A program made the translations under genes and the position numbers. DNA of 64,000 nt from Mycolicibacterium stellerae. GTDB taxonomy: Bacteria > Actinomycetota > Actinomycetes > Mycobacteriales > Mycobacteriaceae. Positions 7,653-16,715 of the stretch are shown here, one piece after another (position 1 is the stretch's first letter; every line of letters starts with the position of its first letter). The stretch is from the NCBI RefSeq assembly GCF_003719305.1, contig NZ_RARC01000018.1, positions 60,510 through 124,509 of the forward strand, read 5' to 3'. The notes beneath the pieces are model-generated. The model was not told where the DNA came from. It saw nothing but the letters and a program-made list of their open reading frames with translations, and did not search any database.

Positions 7653-10562
7653 CTAGTTCGGACTTATTGGGCCCGTAGGGCTTTCGTCGTGTGCGTGCCT
7701 GCCGGGCGCGGAACCGACCGGTTCCGTTTCAGTCTTGGGTGCCGGCCACGGCTCGGGGACCGGTCGTTGACGCACCCGTTGCGGCCACCAGAACCATTTG
7801 CCGAGCAGCGCCGCGATCGACGGCGTCATGAACGACCGGATGATCAGGGTGTCGAACAACAGGCCGAGACCGATGGTGGTGCCCACCTGGCCGACGACGC
7901 GAAGGTCGCTGACCACCATCGACATCATGGTGAACGCGAAGACGAGCCCGGCTGACGTGACTACCGAACCGGTTCCACCCATTGCCCTGATTATGCCCGT
8001 GTTGATGCCCGCATGGATCTCTTCCTTGAACCGCGAAACCAGGAGCAGGTTGTAGTCCGATCCCACCGCCAACAGGATGATGACCGACATCGCGATGATC
8101 ATCCAGTGCAGGTGCATGCCGAGGATGTACTGCCAGATCAGCACCGAAAGGCCGAAGGAGGTGCCCAACGACAGCAGCACAGTGCCGACGATCACCGCGG
8201 CAGCAACCACCGCACGGGTCAACAACAGCATGATGATGAAAATCAGGCACAGCGAGGCGATTCCGGCGATCAACAGGTCGAAATTCGAGCCGTGCTGCAT
8301 GTCCTTATAGGTGGACGCGGTGCCCGCCAGGTAGATCTTCGAGCCTTCCAGCGGTGTGCCCTTGATGGCTTCGAACGCGGCGTTTCTGATCTGATCGATG
8401 TGCGAAATGCCCTCAGGCGAAGCGGGATCGTGCTCATGGGAGATGATGAACCGGACCGCCTTGCCGTCCGGTGAGACGAACATCTTCAGCCCGCGCTGGA
8501 AGTCGGGGTTATCGAACACCTCGGGCGGCAGATAGAACGAGTCGTCGTTCTTGGACGCGTCGAATGCCTGGCCCATCGCAGTCGAGTTCTCCTGCAGGGC
8601 CTTCATCTGATCCTGCTGACCCTTCTGGCTCTGGTACATGGTCAGCGTGATGTTCTTCATGTTCTTCATCGTCTCGATCATCGACGGCATGATCGCGACG
8701 AGCTGCGGCATCAGGGTGTCCAGCCGCTCCAGCTCTGGCACCAGTTGCTGGACGTCATCGGTCAGCACGTCGATGCCGTCAAGTGTGTCGAAGATGGCGC
8801 GTATCGAATGGCAGACCGGGATGTCGTAGCAGTGCGGTTCCCAGTAGAAGTAGTTGCGGATCGGCCGGAAGAAGTCGTCGAAGTCGGCGATGTTGTCCCG
8901 GACTTCGCCGATGTCGACGGCCATGTTCTTGGTCTTCTCGACCATGGCGTGCGTGGTGTCGGCCATCTGCTGGGTCAGGCTCTGCATCCGCGTCATCGTG
9001 TCGATGGTCGTTTGCATGTCGTTGGCCTGGGTCAGCATGTTCTCCATGACCTTGTCCATGTAGTCCTGGTTCATCTGCTGGGTGGTGCCCTGCATGCTGA
9101 TCTGGAACGGAATGGACGTGTGCTCGATAGGTGTGCCGAGCGGACGGGTGATGGTCTGCACACGACCGATACCGGGAATGTGGAAGACAGCCTTGGCAAT
9201 TCGGTCGACGACGAGCATGTCTGCTGAGTTGCGCACATCGTGGTTGGTCTCCACGAGAAGCATCTCCGGATTCATCCGTGCCTGCGGGAAATGGCGGTCG
9301 GCGGCGGCGTATCCGACGTTGGCAGGGATGTCGTCCGGCAGGAACTCGCGGTCGTTGTAGCTCGGCACGTAACCCGGCAGCGCAAGCAGGCCGACGAGCG
9401 AAAGCGCGATGGTGGACACCAGAATCGCTCCGGGCCACCGCACCACGGCGGCACCGATCTTGCGCCAGCCGCGTACCTGCGTCGTCCGCTTCGGGTCGAA
9501 GAGTCCGAATCGACTGCAGACGGTCAGCAGTGCCGGTGCCATGGTCAGCGCGGCGATGACAGCGACGAGCATGCCGATGGCCAACGGGATGCCGAGGCTC
9601 TGGAAATACGGCAGCCGGGTGAAGTGCAGGCAGAAGGTGGCGCCCGCGATGGTCAGGCCGGAGCCGAGGATGACGTGGGCGGTGCCGTGATACATGGTGT
9701 AGAACGCGGTTTCGCGGTCCTCACCATTGTTTCGTGCTTCGTGATATCGGCCGACGAGGAAGATCGCATAGTCAGTCCCCGCCGCGATCGCCAACGTCGT
9801 GAGCAGGTTGACGGCGAATGTCGACAGGCCGATCAGTTCGTAGTAGCCAAGCGTCGCAACGATTCCGCGGGCGGCCGCCAGCTCGACGAACATCATCACG
9901 AGGACGAGCAGCACCGTCACGATCGAGCGGTAGACGAACAACAGCATCACGAAGATCACAGCGATGGTGATCATGGTGATCAGCTTGATGCTGGAGTCGC
10001 CTGCGTGATGCTGGTCGCTGGTCAGCGCGGCGGGCCCGGTGACATACGCCTGCAATCCTGGCGGTGCCGGCGAGCTGGCCACGATGTCGCGGACGGCGGC
10101 GACCGACTCGTTCGCGATGGTCTCGCCCTGGTTTCCCCTCAGGTAGAGCTGGACGTAGGCGGCCTTGTTATCGGCGCTCTGCGATCCGGCCGCGGTCAGC
10201 GGATCACCCCAGAAGTCCTGGATGTGCTCGACGTGTTCCTTGTCCGCTTCGAGCTTGTCGATCAGGCCGTCGTAGTACTTGTGGGCTTCATCGCCGAGCG
10301 GCTGGTCACTTTCCAGGACGATCATCACCGAGCTGTTGGAGTCGAATTCCTGGAAGTCCTTGCCGATGCGCTGCATCGCCTGCATCGACGGCGCGTCGGT
10401 GGGTGCCAACGACACCGCGTGGGCCTCGCCGACCGTTTCCAGCTGCGGCGCGATCACGTTCACCAGCACCACGAGTGCCAGCCAGCCAAGCAGGATCGGC
10501 ACCGAGAAGAGCCGGATGAACCGAGGGATTATCGGATGCGCGCCGATGTGCGTGTTGCTCAT
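7653..10562 (-). CDS. MmpL4/MmpL5-like RND transporter
   Basis: A 969-residue transporter with 11-12 membrane helices and two large outer loops. TM4 carries the proton-relay pair in GTDYAIFLVGRYHEARNNGE (about residue 265) and TM10 the matching GSDYNLLLVSRFKEE (about 835). The second loop has a long Met/Gln/Thr-rich coiled coil (around MNQDYMDKVMENMLTQAND to MAVDIGEV, about 490-560), typical of the MmpL4/5 class that works with an MmpS protein. These export siderophores or small lipids in other mycobacteria and can expel azoles and bedaquiline. It overlaps mmpS by four bases (ATGA). Which MmpL orthologue it is cannot be fixed here. Confidence 0.95.
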   Translation of the reverse strand: MSNTHIGAHPIIPRFIRLFSVPILLGWLALVVLVNVIAPQLETVGEAHAVSLAPTDAPSMQAMQRIGKDFQEFDSNSSVMIVLESDQPLGDEAHKYYDGLIDKLEADKEHVEHIQDFWGDPLTAAGSQSADNKAAYVQLYLRGNQGETIANESVAAVRDIVASSPAPPGLQAYVTGPAALTSDQHHAGDSSIKLITMITIAVIFVMLLFVYRSIVTVLLVLVMMFVELAAARGIVATLGYYELIGLSTFAVNLLTTLAIAAGTDYAIFLVGRYHEARNNGEDRETAFYTMYHGTAHVILGSGLTIAGATFCLHFTRLPYFQSLGIPLAIGMLVAVIAALTMAPALLTVCSRFGLFDPKRTTQVRGWRKIGAAVVRWPGAILVSTIALSLVGLLALPGYVPSYNDREFLPDDIPANVGYAAADRHFPQARMNPEMLLVETNHDVRNSADMLVVDRIAKAVFHIPGIGRVQTITRPLGTPIEHTSIPFQISMQGTTQQMNQDYMDKVMENMLTQANDMQTTIDTMTRMQSLTQQMADTTHAMVEKTKNMAVDIGEVRDNIADFDDFFRPIRNYFYWEPHCYDIPVCHSIRAIFDTLDGIDVLTDDVQQLVPELERLDTLMPQLVAIMPSMIETMKNMKNITLTMYQSQKGQQDQMKALQENSTAMGQAFDASKNDDSFYLPPEVFDNPDFQRGLKMFVSPDGKAVRFIISHEHDPASPEGISHIDQIRNAAFEAIKGTPLEGSKIYLAGTASTYKDMQHGSNFDLLIAGIASLCLIFIIMLLLTRAVVAAAVIVGTVLLSLGTSFGLSVLIWQYILGMHLHWMIIAMSVIILLAVGSDYNLLLVSRFKEEIHAGINTGIIRAMGGTGSVVTSAGLVFAFTMMSMVVSDLRVVGQVGTTIGLGLLFDTLIIRSFMTPSIAALLGKWFWWPQRVRQRPVPEPWPAPKTETEPVGSAPGRHAHDESPTGPISPN

Positions 10563-11044
10563 GCGGACTTCACCAGGCAGAACGTCTGAGCGTTCAGGCC
10601 GTCGGTCTTATTCTCGTTTTTCACCACGCCGTCCACGGTGATCCGGCAGCTGATGGTGTCGCCGTCGCTCTGCGCGACAATGTTGGGGCTGGAGGCCGGG
10701 GCGGTTGTGGTCAGCGTCAGCGACCATGGCAGCGGCACGTTCACCGCCTTCTGCGGCTGGGCGTCCAGGTCGAGGTAGTTGATGGTGGCGATGGCTCCTG
10801 GCACTCCGTCGATCTCGTACTTCACGACTTTGGGATTGAACGGCGCCGGGTCGTTGACCAGGCCTGCGCCGGGCCTGGTCAGCTCCGTTTTGCCGAACAC
10901 GCCGCGCAACCGGTCGACCATGAAGAAACCGAGCAGAACCACCGCGATGATGAGCAGCGGAACCCAGGCGCGCCTGACCGTCTTCAGCACGGGAAGCCTC
11001 GCCGGCCGCACGCTAGGGTGACGATTTCCACCCGACCCATTCAA
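10559..11044 (-). CDS. MmpS family accessory protein
   Basis: A 161-residue protein with one N-terminal transmembrane helix (WVPLLIIAVVLLGFFMVDRL, about 27-46) and an extracytoplasmic beta-sandwich domain. Family marks include FNPKVVKYEIDGVPG, INYLDLDAQPQKAV near the middle and VDGVVKNENKTDGLNAQTFC near the end, with the two Cys (SCRITVDG and FCLVKSA) likely bonded. MmpS proteins partner the adjacent MmpL. It leads a five-gene operon; ATGA overlaps couple it to mmpL. No regulator gene is adjacent; the 174-base divergent gap upstream must hold the promoter. Confidence 0.95.
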   Translation of the reverse strand: MNGSGGNRHPSVRPARLPVLKTVRRAWVPLLIIAVVLLGFFMVDRLRGVFGKTELTRPGAGLVNDPAPFNPKVVKYEIDGVPGAIATINYLDLDAQPQKAVNVPLPWSLTLTTTAPASSPNIVAQSDGDTISCRITVDGVVKNENKTDGLNAQTFCLVKSA

Positions 11045-11218
11045 CTTCTCCCTAAGATGTTGGCCCCTGCTTAACTTAGCCCATATAACTTCTCCTGGCG
11101 CAACAGGCTAGCGCAAAGTTTCCGGGCCCCCGCCGCCTACCTGGCGAATCCGCAAAAATCCGCGGCGAACCGTCGTAATCTTCGGCCTAGGCCGGGGGCG
11201 TGGCCAAGGGAGGCAGCG
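11045..11218. promoter_or_regulatory. Divergent intergenic region between mmpS operon and antigen-85-like gene
   Basis: This 174-base gap separates two genes read in opposite directions and must hold both promoters. The part near mmpS (about 11052-11095) is relatively AT-rich and carries a loose inverted pair CTAAG...CTTAG at about 11052-11079, a possible operator. GGGAGG just before 11219 serves the esterase. I could not fix -10 or -35 boxes with confidence. Confidence 0.35.
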
Positions 11219-12193
11219 ATGGCCTTCGTCGAAAATTGGTCCGGCGGTTTGCTCCGCCGGTTGAGTCTCGCGGCGCTGGGCGCCGCACTGCTGGCCGGCG
11301 TCTGGGGGCCGCAACCAGCGGCGGCGTTCTCGAGTGTGCCCGTCGAACAGCTCACCGTCCCGTCGACGGCGATGGGCCGCGACGTGCGCGTCGAGTTCCT
11401 CGGCGGCGGCGAGGGCGCACCCGCGTTGTACCTGCTGGACAGCATGGAAGCCGGCGACGACTTCAACGGGTGGGATATCAACACCCCCGCGTTCGACTGG
11501 TATAAGGACTCCGGGATATCGGTCGTCATGCCGGTCGGCGGGAAGTCGAGCTTTTACAGCAACTGGTATGCGCCTGCGGCCGGGAACGGCGGAACGTACA
11601 CCTACAAGTGGGAGACGTTCCTGACGCAGGAATTGCCTGCCTGGCTCGCGACCAACAGGGGCGTGCCGCAGACGGGAAACGCGGTCGTGGGGTTCTCGAT
11701 GGGCGGTTCCTCGGCGCTGATCCTGGCCGCCTTCCACCCTCAGCTATTCATCTACGCCGGATCCATGTCGGGCTTCCTGAATCTCTCGGCAGACCCTGGC
11801 CAGGTCGGCATCGCGATGATGTGGAACGGCGGCTTCAGCCGCGAGGCGATGTGGGGTCCGCCGGGTGACCCGGCATGGGCCCGCAACGATCCCACCGTCC
11901 AGGCAGGCAGGCTGGCGGCAAACGGCACGCGATTGTGGATCTACTGCGGCAGCGGCAGACCGACCGATCCCGCTTTGGCCAGCCCGGACGCGCCCATCGG
12001 CGGCCTCGGCTTCCTGGAGGGAATGGCGATCGACTCCAACCACGCCTTCGTCGACGCCTACATCGCCGCGGGCGGAAACAACGGCGTGTTCAATTTCCCC
12101 GACGGTATTCACGCCTGGGGTTATTCAGGCCAACAGCTACAGCAGATGAAGCCGGACATCCAGCGGGTGCTGGGTGTCACACCCGCTGGATGA
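11219..12193 (+). CDS. Antigen 85-like mycolyltransferase/esterase, secreted
   Basis: A 324-residue exported alpha/beta hydrolase of the antigen 85 type, which moves mycolic acids onto trehalose or arabinogalactan. A signal peptide ends near PAAAFSS. The segments SFYSNWYAPA, TYKWETFLTQELPAWL, HPQLFIYAGSMSGFL and MWGPPGDPAWARNDP are antigen 85 landmarks. The triad is apparently intact: Ser160 in GFSMGGSSA, Glu267 in GFLEGM and His298 in GIHAWGYSG, with spacing close to the known enzymes. Differences are GFSMGG for GLSMAG and HAWGYS where antigen 85 has HSWEYW. It is thus a divergent paralogue, likely active. GGGAGG lies just upstream of the start. Confidence 0.88.
   Translation: MAFVENWSGGLLRRLSLAALGAALLAGVWGPQPAAAFSSVPVEQLTVPSTAMGRDVRVEFLGGGEGAPALYLLDSMEAGDDFNGWDINTPAFDWYKDSGISVVMPVGGKSSFYSNWYAPAAGNGGTYTYKWETFLTQELPAWLATNRGVPQTGNAVVGFSMGGSSALILAAFHPQLFIYAGSMSGFLNLSADPGQVGIAMMWNGGFSREAMWGPPGDPAWARNDPTVQAGRLAANGTRLWIYCGSGRPTDPALASPDAPIGGLGFLEGMAIDSNHAFVDAYIAAGGNNGVFNFPDGIHAWGYSGQQLQQMKPDIQRVLGVTPAG
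12157..12192. terminator. Hairpin terminator between convergent genes, inside the esterase 3' end
   Basis: A perfect 13-base inverted repeat (CATCCAGCGGGTG at 12157-12169 and CACCCGCTGGATG at 12180-12192) with a ten-base loop. It spans the last codons and stop of the esterase and ends two bases from the convergent acyl-CoA synthetase stop. There is no T-tract, as is common in mycobacteria. The position fits a bidirectional terminator. Confidence 0.6.
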
Positions 12194-12194
12194 T

Positions 12195-13661
12195 CTACGA
12201 CAACCGTTCCCGCAGTGAGCGTTTCAGGACCTTGCCGTAACTGTTCTTCGGCAGTTCGTCGATGAACTCGTACCGTTTGGGGCGCTTGAAGCGCGCGATA
12301 CGTTCGAGCAGGTGCACATCCAGCTCGGCAGGCTCCACGTCGCCGACGATGTAGGCGACAACGACCTCACCCCATTCCTCGTCCTTCGCGCCGACCACGC
12401 CGGCCTCCACCACGCCGGGGTGTTCGAGCAGCGCCTCTTCCACTTCGCGCGGATAGATATTGCTGCCGCCGCTGATCACCACGTCCTTCGACCGGTCGCG
12501 CAGCGTGAGGTAACCGCGCTCGTCGAACGAGCCCATGTCTCCGGTGTGCAGCCAGCCGTTCTGCAGAGTGGCGGCGGTGGCCTCGGGGTTTCTCCAGTAG
12601 CCCGCCATCACGACGTCGCCTCGGCAGACGATCTCGCCGATCTCGCCGATGGCGGCCCGGCGGCCGTCGTCGCGCAGCACCGCGACGTCGACGCCGGATC
12701 GGGCGTGACCGACGGATCCGAGGATGGTGTCGTCGGCGCCCATGTGGTCGCTTCGGCGCAGTCCGGTGATCGTCATTGGCGCCTCGCCCTGGCCGTAGAG
12801 CTGGACGAAGATCGGGCCGAACGCCGCCATCGCCTTTTTCAGGCTGTCCACGTACATCGGGCCGCCGCCATAGACCACCGTGCGCAGGTTGCGGGGACAT
12901 GGCCTGCCGGTTTGCACAAGCCGTTGCACCATCGTCGGAGCAAGGAAGGCGCTGCAGCCAGGATGACGATCGCAGAGATCGAGGAACTCCTCGGGCTCGA
13001 AGGCGGCCGACGCCGGTATCACCTGCCGCGCCCCGCGCAACACATAAGGCGGAATGTAGAGGCCCGATCCGTGCGACATCGGTGCACCGTGTACCAGGCT
13101 GCAGTTCTCGTCCGGTGAATCGAAATCCGCGAGATGCGCGACGGTCATCGCCATCAGGTTGCGATGCGACAACATCGCGCCCTTGGACCGTCCGGTGGTT
13201 CCGCTGGTGTAGAAGAGCCACGCCAGCTCGGCGGGATCGGTTGAGGGCGGTTCCGCCGGTTCGGCGGCCAACCTCGACCCGTAGGGCTGCGCGCCGATCA
13301 CCTCGAGGGGTGTGTCGGTCACCGGCGCCAGGTCGGCCGCAATCTTCGGCGAGGCGAAAAGCAGTGCGGCACCTGCATCGTCGAGGATCTGCTGCATTTC
13401 CCGCGGATGCAACTTGTAATTGATCGGCAGATACACGCACTCCGTCGCCCACACGCCGAACATCAACTCGATGATCTCGGGACTGTTCTCGCTGGCGACC
13501 GCGACGCGCGCCCCGGGGCCGAGCCCCCGTAGCGAACCCGCCAGTCGCAATGACCGGTCCCGGAGCTGGGCCCACGTAAGCAGTTGCTGCTCACCGCGAT
13601 ACACCGCGCCGCGGTCGCCGAACCGAGCGGCGGCCTGATCGAGCAGGGTGAAAAGGTTCAA
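12195..13661 (-). CDS. AMP-binding acyl-CoA synthetase (adenylating), copy A
   Basis: A 488-residue ATP-dependent CoA ligase. The P-loop-like motif FYTSGTTGRSKGAMLSH (about 165-180), the YGQGEAPM adenine-binding region, the LHTGDMG motif and the C-terminal Lys in KNSYGKVLKRSL are all present. It starts at TTG 13661, which overlaps the upstream SDR stop as TTGA; a longer frame to 13772 would run into that gene and lacks homology. It activates a carboxylic acid to its CoA ester. It is the last gene of a minus-strand operon with a second such enzyme, an SDR, a GntR regulator and an SMP-30-like protein, so it probably serves the island's catabolic pathway. Confidence 0.92.
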   Translation of the reverse strand: MNLFTLLDQAAARFGDRGAVYRGEQQLLTWAQLRDRSLRLAGSLRGLGPGARVAVASENSPEIIELMFGVWATECVYLPINYKLHPREMQQILDDAGAALLFASPKIAADLAPVTDTPLEVIGAQPYGSRLAAEPAEPPSTDPAELAWLFYTSGTTGRSKGAMLSHRNLMAMTVAHLADFDSPDENCSLVHGAPMSHGSGLYIPPYVLRGARQVIPASAAFEPEEFLDLCDRHPGCSAFLAPTMVQRLVQTGRPCPRNLRTVVYGGGPMYVDSLKKAMAAFGPIFVQLYGQGEAPMTITGLRRSDHMGADDTILGSVGHARSGVDVAVLRDDGRRAAIGEIGEIVCRGDVVMAGYWRNPEATAATLQNGWLHTGDMGSFDERGYLTLRDRSKDVVISGGSNIYPREVEEALLEHPGVVEAGVVGAKDEEWGEVVVAYIVGDVEPAELDVHLLERIARFKRPKRYEFIDELPKNSYGKVLKRSLRERLS

Positions 13662-14437
13662 CGCGCCACCCAGTCCGAGTTCAGCGCGAAGTCGGACAGG
13701 TACTTCGTGGAGCTCCAGCCACCGTCGACGACGATCGTCTGGCCGTTGATGAAACCGGCACCGTCGGAGCACAGGAACGCCACCGTGCTCGCGATGTCGT
13801 TCACTTCGCCCAGCCGCGGGTACGGCGTCATCTCCGTGTTGATCTTCTTGAACCGGTCGTCCTCCAGCCGCTGGGCGACCATTGGCGTCAGCGTGACGCC
13901 CGGCGCGACTGCGTTGCAGCGGATTCCCTGGGGGCCGTATTGGCAGGCGATGTGCAGGGTCAGCGATGTCAGACCGCCCTTTGCCGCCGAATAGGCGCCG
14001 CCACGCAGACCGCCGACCACCGCAAAGGTCGAGGTGATGTTGACGATCGCCGAACCCGGCCGCATATGCGGTATCACGTCCCGCGCCAGCCGGAACGGCG
14101 CACGCAACATCAGGCCGAGGAAGTAGTCCAGGGACTCGTCGTCGGTCTCATGCAGCGGCTTGGGACTGCCGACCCCCGCGTTGTTGACGAGGAAATCGAT
14201 GCGCCCCCAACGCTGCACGGCAAGGTCCACTATGCGGGCGGGCGCGTCGTCGGCGGTCAGGTCGACGGCTATGGTCGCCACCCGCTCGGCGTCGCCGATC
14301 GCCTTCTCCAAGTCAGCGAGCCTGTCAACGTCGCGGCCCGTGCCGACGACGGCCATACCCATCTCCGCGAGTTTGGTCGCACACGCGAAGCCGATGCCGC
14401 TGCTCGCGCCGGTCACGATCGCTACTGGCATACTCAT
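13658..14437 (-). CDS. SDR family oxidoreductase (copy A)
   Basis: A 259-residue short-chain dehydrogenase. The nucleotide-binding motif TGASSGIGFACATKL lies at about 8-22, an NNAGVGSPK motif near 89, and the catalytic Ser/Tyr/Lys in ITSTFAVVGG...AYSAAKGG (about 135-155). The end of the protein has the FINGQTIVVDGGWSS substrate-loop and C-terminal segment. It interconverts alcohol and ketone or a 3-hydroxyacyl-CoA and 3-ketoacyl-CoA with NAD(P). It overlaps both neighbours by four bases (ATGA with the upstream synthetase, TTGA with the downstream one), so the three are translated together. Confidence 0.92.
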   Translation of the reverse strand: MSMPVAIVTGASSGIGFACATKLAEMGMAVVGTGRDVDRLADLEKAIGDAERVATIAVDLTADDAPARIVDLAVQRWGRIDFLVNNAGVGSPKPLHETDDESLDYFLGLMLRAPFRLARDVIPHMRPGSAIVNITSTFAVVGGLRGGAYSAAKGGLTSLTLHIACQYGPQGIRCNAVAPGVTLTPMVAQRLEDDRFKKINTEMTPYPRLGEVNDIASTVAFLCSDGAGFINGQTIVVDGGWSSTKYLSDFALNSDWVAR

Positions 14438-15963
14438 TCATCCACTTTCGTCAGGGTCGCCCGGATCTGATGCTTCAGTACCTTGCCCGCGTCGTTCTTG
14501 GGCAGGCTGTCCCAGATGACTACTTGTTCAGGAACTTTGAACTTCGCGACGCCGTAGTCGGCGAGAAAGTCGCGCAGGCTGTCAACGCCGGGGCCGGGGG
14601 AGGCCTTGGGCACGATGACGGCGCACGCACGCTCTCCGGTCCTCGCGTCGGGTAGTCCCACGATGGAGATCTCGACGATGTCCGGATGCCCGGCGAGGAT
14701 GTCCTCGATTTCCTTCGGCGCGATGTTCTCGCCGCTCCGGATGATGATGTCTTTGGCCCTGCCGGTCACCACCAGGTAGTCGTCGTCCACCCATTGCGCG
14801 AGGTCGCCGGTGCGGAAATATCCTTCGTCGTCGAATGCGTCGCGCTCGTCGTCGGGGTTGCGATAGCCGACCAACATCTGAGGACCGCGGGCATGAATCT
14901 CGCCGGACCCCGGCGGGGCGGCGTCATTGGCGACCAGCTTGATGGTCGCAATTCCGGGTCGCCCGTCCGTGTCGGCCGCGTAGTCCGGATCGGTCGGCGA
15001 GCCGACCGTCGTGACGGGCACCTCCGTAGAGCCGTACACCCGTGTCACGACGGCGTGATCGAAATACGCTGCGGCCCGGCGAATCAGCGGCGGCGACACT
15101 GAGGCGCCACCGCAGATGAACACCTTCAGGTCGGGCAGCCGGGTATCGGCGCGCTCGGCCGCTGCGAGCAGGCCTTCCAGGAACGGCGTCGCGCCCGCCA
15201 TGTGGGTGCAGCGCTGCGAAGCCATGATCGCCACCGCTTCGTCTGGATCCCAACGGTCCATCAGCACGGCCGTGGTGCCCAGGAGAACGGGGCACTCGAA
15301 TGCGTAGATGGATCCGCCGATATGTGCGATCGGCGATGGCACCAGGAACTTGTCGCCGGGGTCGATCAGCCAGTGGTCACGGAGCTGGCAGATCAGCGCG
15401 TGGATCGAGTCATGGCTGTGCAGAACACCTTTCGGGCGGCCCGTGGTACCCGAGGTATACAGGATCATCCGCACGGCGGCGGAGTCAAGCGAAGGGATCT
15501 CGGTTGTGTTCTGCGTCTGCTCGAACAGCGCGCTGTACGCGGTGTGATCACCAGCGTCGCCGCGAACGACGACGACCTCGGGCGGGCAGTCCAGCTCGGC
15601 GGTCACCCGGGCCACCATCGCGCGATAGTCGTGCTGGCGGAACTCGCTCGGCACAAAGACCATTCGGCTGTCGACGTCGTCGAGGATGAAGGACAGTTCG
15701 CGGTCGCGGAGCGAGGGCAGTATGGGATTGACCGCGATTCCCGCCATCGTCGCCGCCAGGTAGACGACAGCGGCCTCATGCCAGTTCGGCAACATGAAGG
15801 ACACCACGCTGCCGGTCGGCATCCGTGACAGCAGTGCCTTCGCCAAGGCGCGGGCCTGCGCGTGCAGCGTTTCACAGTCGAGGTGGATATCGCCGTCGAC
15901 CAGCACCACGCGTTTCGGTGTGAGCCGTGCGGCTTCGACTAGCGAATCGGCCAGAGTGGGCAT
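14434..15963 (-). CDS. AMP-binding acyl-CoA synthetase (adenylating), copy B
   Basis: A 509-residue CoA ligase with LYTSGTTGRPKGVLHSH (about 168-184), YGSTEVPVT, FRTGDLAQWVDDDYL and the C-terminal PKNDAGKVLKHQI Lys motif. It is related to but clearly different from copy A in the same operon, which suggests activation of two different acids of the pathway, such as the primary substrate and a later ring-opened intermediate. It overlaps the SDR by four bases and lies four bases after the GntR gene. The substrate cannot be told from the sequence. Confidence 0.92.
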   Translation of the reverse strand: MPTLADSLVEAARLTPKRVVLVDGDIHLDCETLHAQARALAKALLSRMPTGSVVSFMLPNWHEAAVVYLAATMAGIAVNPILPSLRDRELSFILDDVDSRMVFVPSEFRQHDYRAMVARVTAELDCPPEVVVVRGDAGDHTAYSALFEQTQNTTEIPSLDSAAVRMILYTSGTTGRPKGVLHSHDSIHALICQLRDHWLIDPGDKFLVPSPIAHIGGSIYAFECPVLLGTTAVLMDRWDPDEAVAIMASQRCTHMAGATPFLEGLLAAAERADTRLPDLKVFICGGASVSPPLIRRAAAYFDHAVVTRVYGSTEVPVTTVGSPTDPDYAADTDGRPGIATIKLVANDAAPPGSGEIHARGPQMLVGYRNPDDERDAFDDEGYFRTGDLAQWVDDDYLVVTGRAKDIIIRSGENIAPKEIEDILAGHPDIVEISIVGLPDARTGERACAVIVPKASPGPGVDSLRDFLADYGVAKFKVPEQVVIWDSLPKNDAGKVLKHQIRATLTKVDE

Positions 15964-15967
15964 GTCA

Positions 15968-16708
15968 TCAGCCTCTGACCCGCCGCATGGTCATCGAGTG
16001 GCGGAACCGCGACGCGGGGTGGGTGTTGACGGTGACCTGCGCGACCTCGCCGTCGGACGTCTTGTAGGTGCGCTGCACCTCCAACGCGGGTGAACCGGGC
16101 TCGGTTTTGAGGCCGTCGGCGAGAGCGGACGAGATCAGCACGGCGGCGATCTCCTGGTCCACCTCGACGATGCTCACGCCGAACAGGTCCTCGATCAGCG
16201 GGAAGATTGGTCCGGTATGGCGCTGCAGGAGCCTGCCGACCGCGGCGAACGCCCTGTTGATGTAGTACTCGGTTCGGCAGAGCGGGAATTCGACGGCGTC
16301 GGACTGCCTGAAACCGCGGACGGTCAACCACTCTTCGCCGCTGCCGAGTCCGGTGCGGGCGGCAACGTCATCGTCGAGCCGAACCATGTTCATGGATTCG
16401 ATCGCGAATCGGGCCTCGGTCGCGAAGGCCACCAGATCGTTGATCGACATCACGTCGTAGGCATCCGACGTCGACCGCGGCACGACGAGCGTGCCTGTTC
16501 GAGGGCGCGACGACACCAGGTTGTCCTCGCGTAACCTGCGCAGCGCCTCCCGTACGGTGTAGCGGCTGACCGAGAAGCGTTCGCACAGTTCGTGTTCGGT
16601 CGGCAGTTGTGAGCCAACCGGGTACACGCCGTCGACAATGTCCTTACGCAGGGCACGTGCGACCTGAATGTAGCGGTGATCAGCAGGGGATGTCTCGGTC
16701 ATTCCCAT
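15968..16708 (-). CDS. GntR family regulator with UTRA ligand domain (HutC type)
   Basis: A 246-residue regulator. The N-terminal winged helix-turn-helix is clear: YIQVARALRKDIVDGVYPVG, LPTEHELCERFSVSRYTVR and LRRLREDNLVSSRPRTGT (about residues 12-75). The C-terminal ~160 residues form a UTRA domain (LTVRGFRQSDAVEFPLCRTEYYI, and a final TVNTHPASRFRHSMTMRR) that binds a small effector. ATG 16708 is chosen; ATG 16702 is equally possible. It lies within the operon it may control, eight bases after the SMP-30-like gene. GntR operators have GT/AC half-sites, so the TTGTCCGGACAA palindrome at 18438-18449 is its likely target. Confidence 0.92.
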   Translation of the reverse strand: MGMTETSPADHRYIQVARALRKDIVDGVYPVGSQLPTEHELCERFSVSRYTVREALRRLREDNLVSSRPRTGTLVVPRSTSDAYDVMSINDLVAFATEARFAIESMNMVRLDDDVAARTGLGSGEEWLTVRGFRQSDAVEFPLCRTEYYINRAFAAVGRLLQRHTGPIFPLIEDLFGVSIVEVDQEIAAVLISSALADGLKTEPGSPALEVQRTYKTSDGEVAQVTVNTHPASRFRHSMTMRRVRG

Positions 16709-16715
16709 CAACCCG

